A stretch of 64,000 nucleotides of DNA from Bradyrhizobiaceae bacterium PARB1 (GTDB lineage Bacteria; Pseudomonadota; Alphaproteobacteria; Rhizobiales; Xanthobacteraceae). The notes beneath the pieces were generated by a model. That model worked only from the letters and a program-made list of their open reading frames with translations, did not search any database and was not told the origin of the DNA. Location: positions 96,490-160,489 of the forward strand of contig NKIY01000007.1 of NCBI GenBank assembly GCA_002256345.1. Reading direction: 5' to 3'. This document shows, in pieces, positions 55,419-64,000 of the stretch; the first letter of the stretch is position 1; every line of letters starts with the position of its first letter. A program made the translations under genes and the position numbers.

Positions 55419-56009
55419 ATGAACCCGCTTTATATCCTCGCCGCCGCTTTCGGATATCTGCTCGGCTCGGTCCCGTTCGGCCTGCTGATTACCAAAATGG
55501 CCGGCACCCAGGACATCCGCAGCATCGGCTCCGGCAATATCGGCGCGACCAATGTGCTGCGCACCGGCCGCAAGGGCCTCGCCGCCGCGACGCTGGTGTG
55601 CGACGCGCTCAAGGGCACGATCCCGGTGGTGGTCATGGGCATCCTCGGCGGTCCCGTACCGGCGATGATCGCCGCGGCGGCCGCCTTTCTCGGTCATCTC
55701 TTCCCGGTCTGGCTCGGCTTCAAGGGTGGCAAGGGCGTCGCCACCTATATCGGCGTGATGCTCGGCCTGTACTGGCCGGCGGCGCTGATCTTCTGCCTCG
55801 CCTGGCTCGCCGCCGCCTTCAGCTCGCGCTACTCGTCCTTCGCGGCGCTGACCGCCAGCGCCATTACGCCGATCTTCCTGTGGTGGATCACCAAGTCAGC
55901 GCCGCTCGGCATGCTCGCAATGGTGCTGACCATCCTGCTCTGGTTCATGCACCGCGAAAACATCAAGCGGCTGCTGAACGGGACGGAAGGCAAGATCGGG
56001 CAGAAATGA
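55419..56009 (+). CDS. plsY: Glycerol-3-phosphate acyltransferase
   Basis: A 196-residue polytopic inner-membrane enzyme with five or so helices. The family signatures are [11 protein letters not shown] near the N-terminus, [21 protein letters not shown] (in part), [22 protein letters not shown] (in part) and the C-terminal [16 protein letters not shown]. It transfers the acyl group from acyl-phosphate to glycerol-3-phosphate to make lysophosphatidate. The ATG at 55419 is used, since the frame's earlier starts are inside the repeat element. dprA follows 85 bp later. Confidence 0.96.
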   Translation: MNPLYILAAAFGYLLGSVPFGLLITKMAGTQDIRSIGSGNIGATNVLRTGRKGLAAATLVCDALKGTIPVVVMGILGGPVPAMIAAAAAFLGHLFPVWLGFKGGKGVATYIGVMLGLYWPAALIFCLAWLAAAFSSRYSSFAALTASAITPIFLWWITKSAPLGMLAMVLTILLWFMHRENIKRLLNGTEGKIGQK

Positions 56010-56094
56010 CGGGCCGACTCGCCTTCACCTTGAACAAGATCGCCGATTGAATACACCCTAAAGTTGATTAAGCTACCCCGCAGGGGAACGCAGC

Positions 56095-57213
56095 TTGATC
56101 GACACATCCACTGCACCGATCCGCCTGACCGACGAGCAACGGCGCGACTGGCTGCGGTTGATCCGCAGCGAGCATGTGGGGCCGCGCACCTTTCGCGCGC
56201 TCATCAACCAGTTCGGCAGTGCACGCGCGGCGCTCGAGCGCCTGCCCGACCTCGCCCGGCGCGGCGGCGCGATACGCGGCGGTCGTATCTGCAGCGCGGA
56301 CGAAGCAGACCAGGAAATAACACGCGGCGGCCGGATCGGTGTGGCGCTGGTCGCCCCCGGCGAGCCCGGCTATCCGCCACGGCTTGCCAGCATCGACGAC
56401 GCCCCGCCCCTGCTCGGCGTGCGGGGCAATCATGACGCCATGGCACGGCCGATGATCGCCATTGTCGGCTCGCGCAACGCGTCCGGGGCCGGATTGAAAT
56501 TTGCCGAAACGCTGGCGCGTGAACTGACCGGTGCCGAATTCGTCATCGTCTCCGGCCTCGCCCGCGGCGTCGATCAGGCTGCGCATCGTGCCAGCGCTGC
56601 AGCCGGCAGCGTCGCCGCACTGGCCGGCGGCCACGAGCGCATCTATCCGCCGGAGCACGAGGACCTGCTGCTCGACCTGCTCGCCTTCGGCGGCGCCATC
56701 TCGGAAATGCCGCTCGGCCATATGCCACGGGCGAAGGATTTTCCACGCCGCAACCGGCTGATCTCCGGCGCCGCGCTGGGCGTCGTCGTCATCGAGGCGG
56801 CGGAGCGCTCCGGCTCGCTGATCACCGCACGCATGGCCGCCGAACAGGGACGCGAGGTGTTCGCCGTGCCCGGCTCGCCGCTCGATCCGCGCGCCGCCGG
56901 CACCAACCGGCTGATCAAACAGGGCGCGACATTGGTCACCGAAGCCGCCGATGTCATCCATGCGGTCGCTCCGATCATGGAGCGGCCGATCGAATTGCCG
57001 AGCCGCGAAGCGGAGGACGACGTGTTGTTCGACGAGCCGAACGACGGCGATCGTGCGCGCATCATTGCGCTGCTCGGGCCAAGCCCGATCGGCATCGACG
57101 ACCTGATCCGGTTGGCGAAGACGTCACCGACGACGGTGCGTGTCGTGCTGCTGGAGCTAGAGCTTGCGGGACGGCTGGAGCGACACGGCGGCGGCTTGGT
57201 GTCGATGGTGTAG
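56095..57213 (+). CDS. dprA: DNA-processing protein A (RecA loader in transformation)
   Basis: A 372-residue DprA/Smf. An N-terminal helical domain (about 10-100) is followed by the extended Rossmann fold with [37 protein letters not shown] and [25 protein letters not shown] (in part), and a C-terminal winged helix (about 305-370). It protects incoming single-stranded DNA and loads RecA. The start is a TTG at 56095 preceded by AGGGGAACGC, since no ATG is in place. The TAG stop at 57211-57213 is the first triplet of an intergenic palindromic repeat. Confidence 0.93.
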   Translation: MIDTSTAPIRLTDEQRRDWLRLIRSEHVGPRTFRALINQFGSARAALERLPDLARRGGAIRGGRICSADEADQEITRGGRIGVALVAPGEPGYPPRLASIDDAPPLLGVRGNHDAMARPMIAIVGSRNASGAGLKFAETLARELTGAEFVIVSGLARGVDQAAHRASAAAGSVAALAGGHERIYPPEHEDLLLDLLAFGGAISEMPLGHMPRAKDFPRRNRLISGAALGVVVIEAAERSGSLITARMAAEQGREVFAVPGSPLDPRAAGTNRLIKQGATLVTEAADVIHAVAPIMERPIELPSREAEDDVLFDEPNDGDRARIIALLGPSPIGIDDLIRLAKTSPTTVRVVLLELELAGRLERHGGGLVSMV

Positions 57214-57297
57214 CCCGGATGGAGCGCAGCGTAATCCGGGATTCAGAGCCTCCTCAAATCGCCGGTCCCCGGGTTACGCTGCGCTTCACCCAGGCTA
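57211..57297. repeat. Intergenic palindromic element, family 1 (second copy)
   Basis: TAGCCCGGATGGAGCGCAGC at the left faces CCGGGTTACGCTGCGCTTCA and CCAGGCTA at the right. It fills the 86 bp between dprA and the convergent HxlR gene exactly, and its first three bases are the dprA stop. Confidence 0.8.
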
Positions 57298-57299
57298 CA

Positions 57300-57710
57300 T
57301 CAGCGATCTTCCCCCTCGCCGTCGAACTTCTCCCGCGCAGTCTGAATTTGCGGAAGATGCGTGAGCGCCCATGTGCCGAGCGCTTTCACCGGCTCCGAGA
57401 GGCCGCGGCCGAGTTCGGTGAGATCATAATCCACCCGCGGCGGGATGGTCGGATAGACGGTGCGGGTCACCAGACCGTCGCGCTCGAGACCGCGCAGGGT
57501 CAGCGTCAGCATGCGCTGCGACACGCCGCCAATCATCCGCTTCAGCTCATTGAAGCGGCGCGGGCCATCGCCCAGCATCATGATCACCAGCACGCTCCAT
57601 TTGTCGCCGACCCGCGCCAGCACCGAAGCCACGCCGCGGCAGTCGCTCTCCACATGCCCGTTCGGCGGCGGTGACGGCAGGACAGGCACCTTTTTGTGCT
57701 CGGGTTTCAA
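57300..57710 (-). CDS. HxlR-family transcriptional regulator (upstream of azoR)
   Basis: A 136-residue MarR-like winged-helix regulator of the HxlR class, with the family Cys in SDCRGVASVLARVGDKWSVLVIMML (in part), the recognition region GPRRFNELKRMIGGVSQRMLT and the wing VTRTVYPTIPPRVDYDLTELG (in part). It is divergent from the azoreductase gene across 78 bp. HxlR proteins with this single Cys sense electrophiles or quinones and control such reductases in Bacillus. The same logic is likely here but unproven. Confidence 0.9.
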   Translation of the reverse strand: MKPEHKKVPVLPSPPPNGHVESDCRGVASVLARVGDKWSVLVIMMLGDGPRRFNELKRMIGGVSQRMLTLTLRGLERDGLVTRTVYPTIPPRVDYDLTELGRGLSEPVKALGTWALTHLPQIQTAREKFDGEGEDR

Positions 57711-57755
57711 AATAGTGCCTTCTTGTGCAGCTTCGGACAGTCACTCATGTAGCTC

Positions 57756-57768
57756 TGGTTACAAACCA
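57756..57768. promoter_or_regulatory. Candidate operator between HxlR and azoR
   Basis: TGGTT-ACA-AACCA is a short perfect dyad 20 bp upstream of the azoR start, in the divergent region. It resembles the GGTT/AACC core of the stronger HxlR-type operators at 59345-59407. Confidence 0.35.
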
Positions 57769-57788
57769 ATACCATAGGCAACCCGACC

Positions 57789-58397
57789 ATGAACCTCCTC
57801 CATATCGATTCCAGCGTCCTCGGCCCCTACTCTGTGAGCCGGCAGGTTTCCGCAGCCATCACCGATCGGCTCGCCAAGGCCCAGCCCGGCCTCGCGGTGA
57901 CCTATCGCGATCTGTCCGCCGCTCCGCTGTCGCACCTCTCCGGCTTGCATCTGGCGGCTGCCCAGGGCGGCGGAGCAGATGCCGGCCTGCAAGCCGATCT
58001 CGCCGCGGGCCAAGCCGCGCTCGACGAGTTCCTGGCCGCCGACATCGTGGTGATCGGCGCGCCGATGTACAATTTCACCATCCCGACCCAACTCAAGGCC
58101 TGGATCGACCGCATCCTCGTGGCCGGCAAGACGTTCAAATATGGCGCCAACGGCGCGGAAGGCCTTGCGGGCGGCAAGCGCGTGATCATCGCGCTGTCGC
58201 GCGGCGGGTTCTACGGCGCCGACACTCCGGCTGCCGCTGGCGAGCATCTCGAAACCTATCTGCGCTGGGTGTTCGGCTTCATCGGCGTGACCAATGTGGA
58301 GTTCATCGCGGCCGACGGCATCGCGGTCGGACCCGAGATGCGCGAGAAAGCGGTGAACGGCGCGTTGCAAGCGGCGACGGATTTGCGCGCAGCGTAA
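57789..58397 (+). CDS. azoR: FMN-dependent NADH-azoreductase
   Basis: A 202-residue flavodoxin-like NAD(P)H:quinone/azo reductase. The N-terminal [17 protein letters not shown] forms the FMN phosphate loop. [20 protein letters not shown] (in part) and the LSRGGFYG loop around the isoalloxazine ring follow. It reduces quinones and azo compounds by two electrons and so limits electrophile stress. It is paired head-to-head with an HxlR regulator that should control it. Length is normal for AzoR. Confidence 0.93.
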   Translation: MNLLHIDSSVLGPYSVSRQVSAAITDRLAKAQPGLAVTYRDLSAAPLSHLSGLHLAAAQGGGADAGLQADLAAGQAALDEFLAADIVVIGAPMYNFTIPTQLKAWIDRILVAGKTFKYGANGAEGLAGGKRVIIALSRGGFYGADTPAAAGEHLETYLRWVFGFIGVTNVEFIAADGIAVGPEMREKAVNGALQAATDLRAA

Positions 58398-58409
58398 CAA
58401 CGAGCTCAT

Positions 58410-58545
58410 CATTCCGGGGCGCGCGTTTTCGCGCGAACCTCAGCCGTTACAATTGCAAAGGCCGGGAATCCGGAAATGAGTTTCATCATATCGAGATCCC
58501 GGGTTCACTCCGTCCGCTTTGCGGATGACGTGCGCCCGGGATGAC
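58410..58545. repeat. Intergenic palindromic element, family 5
   Basis: A GC-rich segment with internal dyads (GCGCG-TTTT-CGCGC near 58421-58434, and GATCCCGGGTTC). It begins ATTCCGGGG and ends CCCGGGATGAC. It fills the convergent gap between azoR and the SDR gene. The layout matches common Bradyrhizobium intergenic repeats. Confidence 0.6.
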
Positions 58546-58556
58546 GGTACTACACT

Positions 58557-59330
58557 TTACCCACGAAACGCCGGCGCACCTGCCGGCGACGCCGTGGATC
58601 CGCCATCCACGAAGATCTCTGCGCCCTGCACATTCGATGAATCGTCGGACGCCAGGAACAGCACCGTCTTCGCAACCTCCTCCGGCTTGCCCATCCGGCC
58701 AAGCGGGATCGTTTGCGAGAGCCGCTTTTCAAAGGCATTGAAAGCATCCGGCGTCGGCGCGACACGATCCCAGATCGGCGTTGCGGTGGCGCCAGGCGAG
58801 ACCACATTGACGCGAATGCCACGCGGCGACAGTTCAGACGCCATCACCCGCGCCATGGCACGAATACCGGCCTTGCTCGCCGCGTAAGCGGAGTAACCGG
58901 GATTGCCGAGCACCGAAATCACCGAGCCATTGAGAATGATCGAGGCGTTGTCATTGAGATGCGCAGCGGCAGCCTGCACGGTGAAGAAGACAGCGGTGAT
59001 ATTGGTCTTGAGTACGGCCTCGAACACATCGAGCGTCGTGCCACCCACGGGTGTGTTGCCGGCGATGCCCGCATTCGCGAAGACGATGTCGAGCTTGCCG
59101 AACGTGGCGACGGCCTCGGCCACGGCGCGTTCCGTCGCCGCAATGTCGGTGGCGTCAGCAATGATCCCGATCGCATTGGCCCCAAGCTCCTGAACAGCCT
59201 TGTCCAGCTTGGCTTTGTCGCGGCCGGTGATCGCGACTTTTGCCCCCTCGGCCACGAACAGTTTTGCCGTCGTTAGTCCGATGCCGCTGTTTCCGCCGGT
59301 GATGAGTGCCGTCTTCCCCGTCAAGCGCAT
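58557..59330 (-). CDS. SDR-family oxidoreductase (under HxlR control)
   Basis: A 257-residue classical SDR. TGGNSGIGLTTAKLF (TGxxxGIG) lies at the N-terminus, then NAGIAG, the catalytic Ser in ILNGSVISVLG, YSAYAASKAG (YxxxK) and VSPGATATPIWD. The ATG at 59330 follows GGAGATCGAC. It is divergent from an HxlR regulator, with two well-formed palindromes in the shared promoter region, so it is the probable regulated target. The substrate is unknown. Homologues are often induced by reactive aldehydes or quinones. Confidence 0.92.
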   Translation of the reverse strand: MRLTGKTALITGGNSGIGLTTAKLFVAEGAKVAITGRDKAKLDKAVQELGANAIGIIADATDIAATERAVAEAVATFGKLDIVFANAGIAGNTPVGGTTLDVFEAVLKTNITAVFFTVQAAAAHLNDNASIILNGSVISVLGNPGYSAYAASKAGIRAMARVMASELSPRGIRVNVVSPGATATPIWDRVAPTPDAFNAFEKRLSQTIPLGRMGKPEEVAKTVLFLASDDSSNVQGAEIFVDGGSTASPAGAPAFRG

Positions 59331-59344
59331 GTCGATCTCCTGTC

Positions 59345-59407
59345 CAATCTGGTTTCTTTTTGAAACCAGATTGCCAATTAGAACGACTGGTTTCATAATG
59401 CAACCAG
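59345..59407. promoter_or_regulatory. Two HxlR operators between the SDR and HxlR genes
   Basis: Site I is CTGGTTTC-N5-GAAACCAG (59349-59369), extending to perfect 12-bp arms. Site II is CTGGTTTC-N5-GCAACCAG (59387-59407), with one mismatch. The centres are 38 bp apart. Equal spacing and sequence point to a dimeric regulator, most simply the HxlR protein encoded at 59455. Confidence 0.75.
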
Positions 59408-59454
59408 ACGAGATGGCCGATCACGGCAATGTTTGATCGGACCAAGGAGACTCA

Positions 59455-59904
59455 ATGGCCAAGCGCAACAGCCTCAAGGAAGACGCCTGCCCGGTGGCGC
59501 GCTCGATGGAAGCGATCGGGGACTGCTGGTCGATGCTGATCATTCGCGACGCCATGCTGGGCAAAAAGCGGTTCGGCGAGTTTCAGAAGAGCCTCGGGGT
59601 TGCCAAGAACATTCTGACCATGCGGCTGCGCGCGCTGCTCGATGACGGGCTCCTGAAGCTGGAGCCGGGCGCGGATGGCAGTGCGTATCAGGAATATGTG
59701 CTGACCGATAAAGGCCGCGCCGTCTTCCCGATCATGGTCGCGCTGCGGCAATGGGCCGAGGACTATGCATTCAAACCGGGAGAAGAGACCAATATCATGG
59801 TGGATCGCGAGACCGGCCGGCGCATCCGCAAGCTTGAACTGCATGCCGACGACGGCCGCCTGCTAGACCTCGGTGATGTCACCCTCAAGCCCGCAACCGC
59901 CTGA
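59455..59904 (+). CDS. HxlR-family transcriptional regulator (divergent from SDR)
   Basis: A 149-residue HxlR protein with the motif KEDACPVARSMEAIGDCWSML (in part), carrying two Cys (in ACPVARS and GDCWS), then FGEFQKSLGVAKNILTMRLRALLDDGLL (in part), the winged-helix recognition unit. The C-terminal tail after residue 105 is longer than in the first HxlR of this window. The start at 59455 follows AAGGAGACTCA. Two palindromes lie in the 124-bp promoter region shared with the SDR gene, so it probably represses both genes and responds to reactive compounds. Confidence 0.92.
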   Translation: MAKRNSLKEDACPVARSMEAIGDCWSMLIIRDAMLGKKRFGEFQKSLGVAKNILTMRLRALLDDGLLKLEPGADGSAYQEYVLTDKGRAVFPIMVALRQWAEDYAFKPGEETNIMVDRETGRRIRKLELHADDGRLLDLGDVTLKPATA

Positions 59905-59910
59905 TCAGGC

Positions 59911-60099
59911 TCAGCGCCCTCGCAAGCGAAGCCGCTCCTCCGCCTCCAGATGGGCCATGTCGAGCAGGTAAGCGAGCATCTCCAGTCGGTGTCGCCGCGC
60001 CAGACAAGCGAGATCGTGCACTGCCCCCTTTATGTAATGCGCCGCCTCAGCCGGCCCGCCGTCGGCCGGGGGCTGGTCATCATCGTCATTCAATGTCAT
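59911..60099 (-). CDS. Small acidic/helical protein of unknown function
   Basis: A 62-residue protein: an acidic start (MTLNDDDDQPPADGG) is followed by one amphipathic helical region (AEAAHYIKGAVHDLACLARRHRLEMLAYLLDMAHLEAEERLRLRGR, read in parts). The ATG at 60099 is preceded by GGGCGGGTCC; an ATG at 60126 is also possible. Its end lies 7 bp from the end of the HxlR gene (convergent). Similar short proteins are found in Bradyrhizobiaceae. No function is known. Confidence 0.6.
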   Translation of the reverse strand: MTLNDDDDQPPADGGPAEAAHYIKGAVHDLACLARRHRLEMLAYLLDMAHLEAEERLRLRGR

Positions 60100-60318
60100 G
60101 GACCCGCCCGGTCTGGATTCAACCATAATGAGAGCTTGAAAATAACACTCATAGGTTGAAAAATACAACCAAAAGTCAATACCGGCGTGCATGCAAGGCA
60201 GGCTTGTCACAATCCCCGATTTGACACGGGCCCCCTTCGCACCCATGTTCGCCGCGAAACGGCCGGCGCGACTCCCCTGCGCAGCCGCCGATTTCTCCCT
60301 TTAAGTTATTGGAAAGTC

Positions 60319-63060
60319 ATGAATCTCGTCATCGTGGAGTCGCCTTCCAAGGCCAAGACGATCAACAAGTACCTGGGCAAGGACTACGAGGTCCTGGCGT
60401 CCTTCGGCCATGTCCGCGACCTCCCGGCGAAGAACGGATCGGTCGATCCCGACGCCAATTTCCAGATGATCTGGGAAGTGGACCCGAAGGCGAACAGCCG
60501 GCTCAATGACATCGCCAAGGCGGTCAAGGGCGCCGACAAGCTCATTCTGGCGACCGACCCTGATCGCGAGGGTGAAGCGATCTCCTGGCACGTGCTCGAG
60601 GTGCTCAAGCAGAAGCGCGCGCTGAAGGACCAGAAGATCGAGCGCGTGGTGTTCAACGCGATCACCAAGCAGGCCGTCTCCGACGCGATGAAGAACCCGC
60701 GCGAGATCGATGGCGCGCTGGTAGACGCCTATATGGCGCGCCGCGCCCTCGATTATCTCGTCGGCTTCACCCTTTCGCCGGTTCTGTGGCGCAAACTGCC
60801 CGGCGCGCGCTCGGCTGGCCGCGTGCAGTCGGTGGCGCTGCGCCTCGTCTGCGACCGCGAGCAGGAAATCGAAAAGTTCGTGCCGCGCGAATACTGGTCG
60901 TTGGTGACCACACTGGCGACGCCGCGCGGCGAGAGCTTTGAAGCACGCCTCGTCGGCGCCGACGGCAAGAAGATCCAGCGCCTCGACATCGGCACCGGCG
61001 CCGAAGCGGAAGACTTCAAGAAAGCCATCGAGGCAGCGTCGTTCGCCGTCACCACCGTCGATGCAAAGCCGGCGCGCCGCAATCCGCAGGCGCCGTTCAC
61101 CACCTCGACGCTGCAGCAGGAAGCCAGCCGCAAGCTCGGCTTTGCGCCGGCGCATACGATGCGCATCGCGCAGCGCCTCTATGAAGGCATCGATATCGGC
61201 GGCGAGACCACCGGCCTCATCACCTATATGCGAACAGACGGCGTGACCATCGACGCATCCGCCATCACGCAGGCGCGTTCGGTGATCGGCGAGGACTACG
61301 GCAAACAATATGTGCCGGAGACTGCGCGCCAATATACGAGCAAGGCGAAGAATGCGCAGGAAGCGCATGAAGCGATCCGCCCCACCGACATGTCGCGCCG
61401 CCCGGCCAGCCTGAAGGCGCGCCTCGATAACGATCAATATCGTCTCTATGAACTCGTCTGGATGCGCACCGTCGCCAGCCAGATGGAGTCCGCCGAGATG
61501 GAGCGCACTACCGTGGACATCACGGCCAAGGCCGGCGCACGCGTGCTGGAGTTGCGCGCCACCGGCCAGGTGGTGAAATTCGATGGGTTCCTGGCCGTCT
61601 ATCAGGAAGGCAAGGACGACGACGCCGATGATGAGGATTCACGCCGCCTGCCCGCCATGAGCGTGGGCGAAGCGCTGAAGAAAGAGAACCTCGCGGTCAC
61701 CCAGCATTTCACCGAGCCGCCGCCGCGCTTCTCGGAAGCCTCGCTGGTGAAGCGTATGGAAGAGCTCGGCATCGGTCGCCCCTCGACCTATGCATCGATC
61801 CTCGATGTACTGAAGGCGCGCGGCTATGTGCGCCTCGAGAAAAAGCGTCTCTATGGCGAGGACAAGGGCCGCGTCGTGGTCGCTTTTCTCGAGAACTTCT
61901 TCGCGCGCTATGTGGAATACGACTTCACTGCGTCGCTGGAAGAAGACCTCGACAAGATCTCGAACAACGAGGTCGCGTGGAAGGACGTGCTGCGCGCGTT
62001 CTGGACCGGTTTCATCGGTGCCGTCGATGACATCAAGGAGCTGCGTGTCGCGCAGGTGCTGGATGTGCTCGACGACATGCTTGGCCCGCACATCTATCCC
62101 GCACGCGAGGATGGCGGCGATCCGCGCCAGTGCCCGACCTGCGGCACCGGACGCCTGAACCTGAAGGCCGGCAAGTTCGGCGCTTTCGTCGGCTGCACCA
62201 ATTATCCGGAATGCCGCTATACGCGTCCCCTCGCCGCCGACAGCGCCGCGACGGCGGATCGCGTACTGGGCGAAGATCCGGACACGGGCTTCGAAGTTGC
62301 CGTGAAAGCCGGACGCTTCGGGCCTTACATCCAGCTCGGCGATGCGAAGGACTATGGCGAAGGCGAGAAGCCGAAGCGCGCGGGCATTCCGAAGAACACA
62401 TCGCCCAGCGATGTCGAACTCGATCTGGCGCTGAAGCTTCTCTCGCTGCCGCGTGAGATCGGCAAGCATCCGGAGACCGGCGAGCCGATCACCGCGGGCC
62501 TCGGCCGTTTCGGGCCGTTCGTGAAGCATGAAAAGACCTATGCCAGCCTGGAAGCCGGCGATGAGGTCTTTGACATCGGCCTCAATCGCGCCGTGACGCT
62601 GATCGCCGAGAAGATCGCAAAGGGACCATCGGGTCGCCGCTTCGGCGCCGATCCCGGCAAGCCGCTCGGCGAGCATCCGGCGCTCGGCGGCATCGCGGTG
62701 AAGAACGGCCGCTATGGCGCCTATGTCACCGCGGGCGGCGTCAATGCAACGATCCCGAACGACAAGACACCTGACACGATCACCGTGGCCGAAGCCATCG
62801 CGCTGCTCGACGAGCGTGCCGCCAAGGGCGGCGGCAAAGTGAAGAAAGTTGCCAAGAAGGCCGCGCCGAAGAAGGCTGTGAAATCTGCTGACGGCGAGGA
62901 CAAGCCGGCGAAGAAAACTGCCGCCAAGAAGGCCGCCAAGCCGAAGACCGACACGGCTGCTGCCAGCAAGGCGCGCGCGCCGGTAACCAAGAAGACAGTG
63001 GCCAAGAAGGCGCCGGCCAAGAAAGCCGCTGCCAAGAAGAGCGCGAGCAAGAACGGATAG
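60319..63060 (+). CDS. topA: DNA topoisomerase I with histone-like C-terminal tail
   Basis: A 913-residue type IA topoisomerase. The Toprim domain starts at MNLVIVESPSKAKTINKYLG with Glu7 and has the acidic motif LATDPDREGEAISW. The catalytic tyrosine is in TTGLITYMRTDGV. A zinc ribbon CPTCGTGRLNL and CTNYPEC lies near residue 600, then further topoisomerase C-repeats (GRFGPYIQLGD and similar). The last 80 residues are Lys/Ala-rich (AKKAAPKKAVKSADG and onwards), like histone H1. The ATG at 60319 gives the usual N-terminus; the frame opens earlier at 60187. It relaxes negative supercoils. rnr follows after 2 bp. Confidence 0.96.
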   Translation: MNLVIVESPSKAKTINKYLGKDYEVLASFGHVRDLPAKNGSVDPDANFQMIWEVDPKANSRLNDIAKAVKGADKLILATDPDREGEAISWHVLEVLKQKRALKDQKIERVVFNAITKQAVSDAMKNPREIDGALVDAYMARRALDYLVGFTLSPVLWRKLPGARSAGRVQSVALRLVCDREQEIEKFVPREYWSLVTTLATPRGESFEARLVGADGKKIQRLDIGTGAEAEDFKKAIEAASFAVTTVDAKPARRNPQAPFTTSTLQQEASRKLGFAPAHTMRIAQRLYEGIDIGGETTGLITYMRTDGVTIDASAITQARSVIGEDYGKQYVPETARQYTSKAKNAQEAHEAIRPTDMSRRPASLKARLDNDQYRLYELVWMRTVASQMESAEMERTTVDITAKAGARVLELRATGQVVKFDGFLAVYQEGKDDDADDEDSRRLPAMSVGEALKKENLAVTQHFTEPPPRFSEASLVKRMEELGIGRPSTYASILDVLKARGYVRLEKKRLYGEDKGRVVVAFLENFFARYVEYDFTASLEEDLDKISNNEVAWKDVLRAFWTGFIGAVDDIKELRVAQVLDVLDDMLGPHIYPAREDGGDPRQCPTCGTGRLNLKAGKFGAFVGCTNYPECRYTRPLAADSAATADRVLGEDPDTGFEVAVKAGRFGPYIQLGDAKDYGEGEKPKRAGIPKNTSPSDVELDLALKLLSLPREIGKHPETGEPITAGLGRFGPFVKHEKTYASLEAGDEVFDIGLNRAVTLIAEKIAKGPSGRRFGADPGKPLGEHPALGGIAVKNGRYGAYVTAGGVNATIPNDKTPDTITVAEAIALLDERAAKGGGKVKKVAKKAAPKKAVKSADGEDKPAKKTAAKKAAKPKTDTAAASKARAPVTKKTVAKKAPAKKAAAKKSASKNG

Positions 63061-63062
63061 TC

Positions 63063-64000
63063 GTGGCCAAAAAACGCGACACCGCATTTCCGACCCGGGA
63101 TGAGATCGTCGCGTTCATTCGCGCCTATCCCGGCAAGATCGGCACCCGCGAGATCGCGCGGGAATTCGGCCTGAAGAACGCAGCACGCGTCGAACTCAAG
63201 CGCGTGCTGCGCGAACTCGTCGCTGACGGCTCCATCGCCAGGAAGGGCAAGGAAGTCCGCGAGCCCAAGGGACTGCCGCCGACGGTGCTGGTCGATATCG
63301 CCACCCGTGATGCCGACGGAGAACTGATCGCCACGCCCGTCGAATGGGACGATGCCGACGGCAATCCGCCGCGCATCCGCATCCATATTCCGCGCCGCCC
63401 CCTGCCCGGCACGGCAGCCGGTGTCGGCGACCGCGCCTTGCTGCGCATCGAGAAGATCGAGGACGACGGCGAGACTTCCGGCTATCGCGGCCGCATCATC
63501 AAGGTGCTCGACAGCGCGCGGACGCGCCTGCTCGGCATCTATCGCGCGCTGCCGAATGGCGGCGGCCGCATGGTCCCCGTGGACAAGAAACAGGCTGGGC
63601 GCGAACTCAACATCGCCGCCTCCGATGCAGGTGGTGCCGAGGACGGCGACCTCATCAGCGTCGATCTGATCCGCACGCGCGGCTACGGCCTCGCTTCCGG
63701 CAAGGTGAAGGAACGCCTTGGTTCGCTGTCGTCGGAAAAGGCGATCAGCCTGATCGCGATCCATTCCCACGACATCCCGCAGAATTTCTCACGCGGCGCA
63801 TTGCAGGAAGCCGAGGCTGCCAAGCCTGCGGCACTGAAGGGCCGCGAGGACTGGCGCGAACTGCCGCTGGTCACCATCGATCCGCCCGATGCGAAGGATC
63901 ACGACGACGCCGTCCATGCCGAAGTCGACCCCGACAACGAAGACGGCATGATCGTCACCGTCGCCATTGCCGATGTCGCCTTCTATGTGCGGCCGGGCTC
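63063..64000 (+). CDS. rnr: Ribonuclease R, N-terminal part (cut by right edge)
   Basis: The first 312 residues of an RNase II-family exoribonuclease. The start is a GTG at 63063, two bases after topA. Seen are an N-terminal winged helix (about 10-75, GTREIAREFGLKNAARVELKRVL in part), two cold-shock OB domains (about 80-250) and the start of the RNB catalytic domain, LPLVTIDPPDAKDHDDAVHAE (in part), with the metal-binding aspartates. RNase R degrades structured RNA in the 3'-5' direction. The window ends inside the RNB domain, so the S1 and basic tail are not seen. Confidence 0.95.
   Translation, partial: MAKKRDTAFPTRDEIVAFIRAYPGKIGTREIAREFGLKNAARVELKRVLRELVADGSIARKGKEVREPKGLPPTVLVDIATRDADGELIATPVEWDDADGNPPRIRIHIPRRPLPGTAAGVGDRALLRIEKIEDDGETSGYRGRIIKVLDSARTRLLGIYRALPNGGGRMVPVDKKQAGRELNIAASDAGGAEDGDLISVDLIRTRGYGLASGKVKERLGSLSSEKAISLIAIHSHDIPQNFSRGALQEAEAAKPAALKGREDWRELPLVTIDPPDAKDHDDAVHAEVDPDNEDGMIVTVAIADVAFYVRPG

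Noticed and set aside
60154-60170. GGTTG-N7-CAACC dyad between the small helical protein and topA
   Set aside because: Five-base arms in AT-rich sequence can occur by chance, and no regulator gene is adjacent on that side.
1-64000. CRISPR arrays, rRNA or complete tRNA genes, insertion sequences
   Set aside because: No regular direct-repeat arrays, no transposase-like frames and no complete cloverleaf-type sequences were recognised on reading both strands; a covariance-model scan was not possible.

Overview
The window looks like chromosomal DNA from an alphaproteobacterium of the Hyphomicrobiales, most likely the Bradyrhizobium/Rhodopseudomonas/Tardiphaga/Afipia group (Nitrobacteraceae). This rests on high GC with strong G/C third-position preference, the gatC-orf-gatA order, a pyrB-linked dihydroorotase that has lost its metal ligands, HxlR and AidB relatives, and several families of GC-rich intergenic palindromes of the bradyrhizobial type. 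No rRNA, tRNA or CRISPR array was recognised.

Positions 1-27864 (all minus strand) hold two tandem copies of a four-gene cassette. In order of transcription each has a small secreted protein with an STN domain and a TonB-C-like domain, an ECF sigma factor, a FecR-type anti-sigma factor, and a giant filamentous-haemagglutinin (two-partner secretion, TpsA) exoprotein. Copy A (27864-12362) is complete, with a 4326-residue exoprotein. Copy B (7720 to beyond base 1) is cut by the window edge. Most internal junctions are four-base ATGA stop/start overlaps. The architecture resembles TonB-dependent cell-surface signalling with the outer-membrane receptor missing: its signalling domain is encoded as a free periplasmic protein, and the apparent output is an adhesin.

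Between the two copies (7862-about 11700) lies a plasmid- or ICE-like module: a KfrA-like coiled-coil DNA-binding protein with a palindromic operator at its start, a replication-relaxation-type winged-helix protein, and a membrane-anchored TraD/VirD4-like ATPase. The gap inside it carries a perfect 17-bp inverted repeat. No relaxase, integrase or mating-pore genes are visible.

Positions 28176-31019 are a visibly less GC-rich island built on ADP-ribosylation: a DarT/DarG DNA-ADP-ribosylation toxin-antitoxin pair, then a separate small R-S-E-type (arginine-class) ADP-ribosyltransferase. A tRNA/tmRNA-3'-end-like sequence sits between them. Positions 31421-36083 carry accessory genes: a GNAT acetyltransferase, a divergent LysR/SDR pair, small secreted proteins, a Sel1-like protein and a 42-residue histone-H1-like peptide.

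From 36575 onward the content is mostly housekeeping: gatB; a sulfur-scavenging cluster (a DszB-like desulfinase with all three catalytic residues, an SsuD-like monooxygenase, an SsuA-like binding protein and a divergent signal-less relative); a patatin-like lipoprotein; gatC-orf-gatA; a nitronate monooxygenase; ruvX and an AEC transporter; aidB with a CPBP protease; a VanX-like dipeptidase; pyrB-orf-pyrC'; plsY; dprA; two divergent HxlR/enzyme pairs (azoR and an SDR) with recognisable operators; topA; and the start of rnr. Intergenic palindromic repeats fill several gaps and supply the stop codons of dprA and the VanX-like gene.
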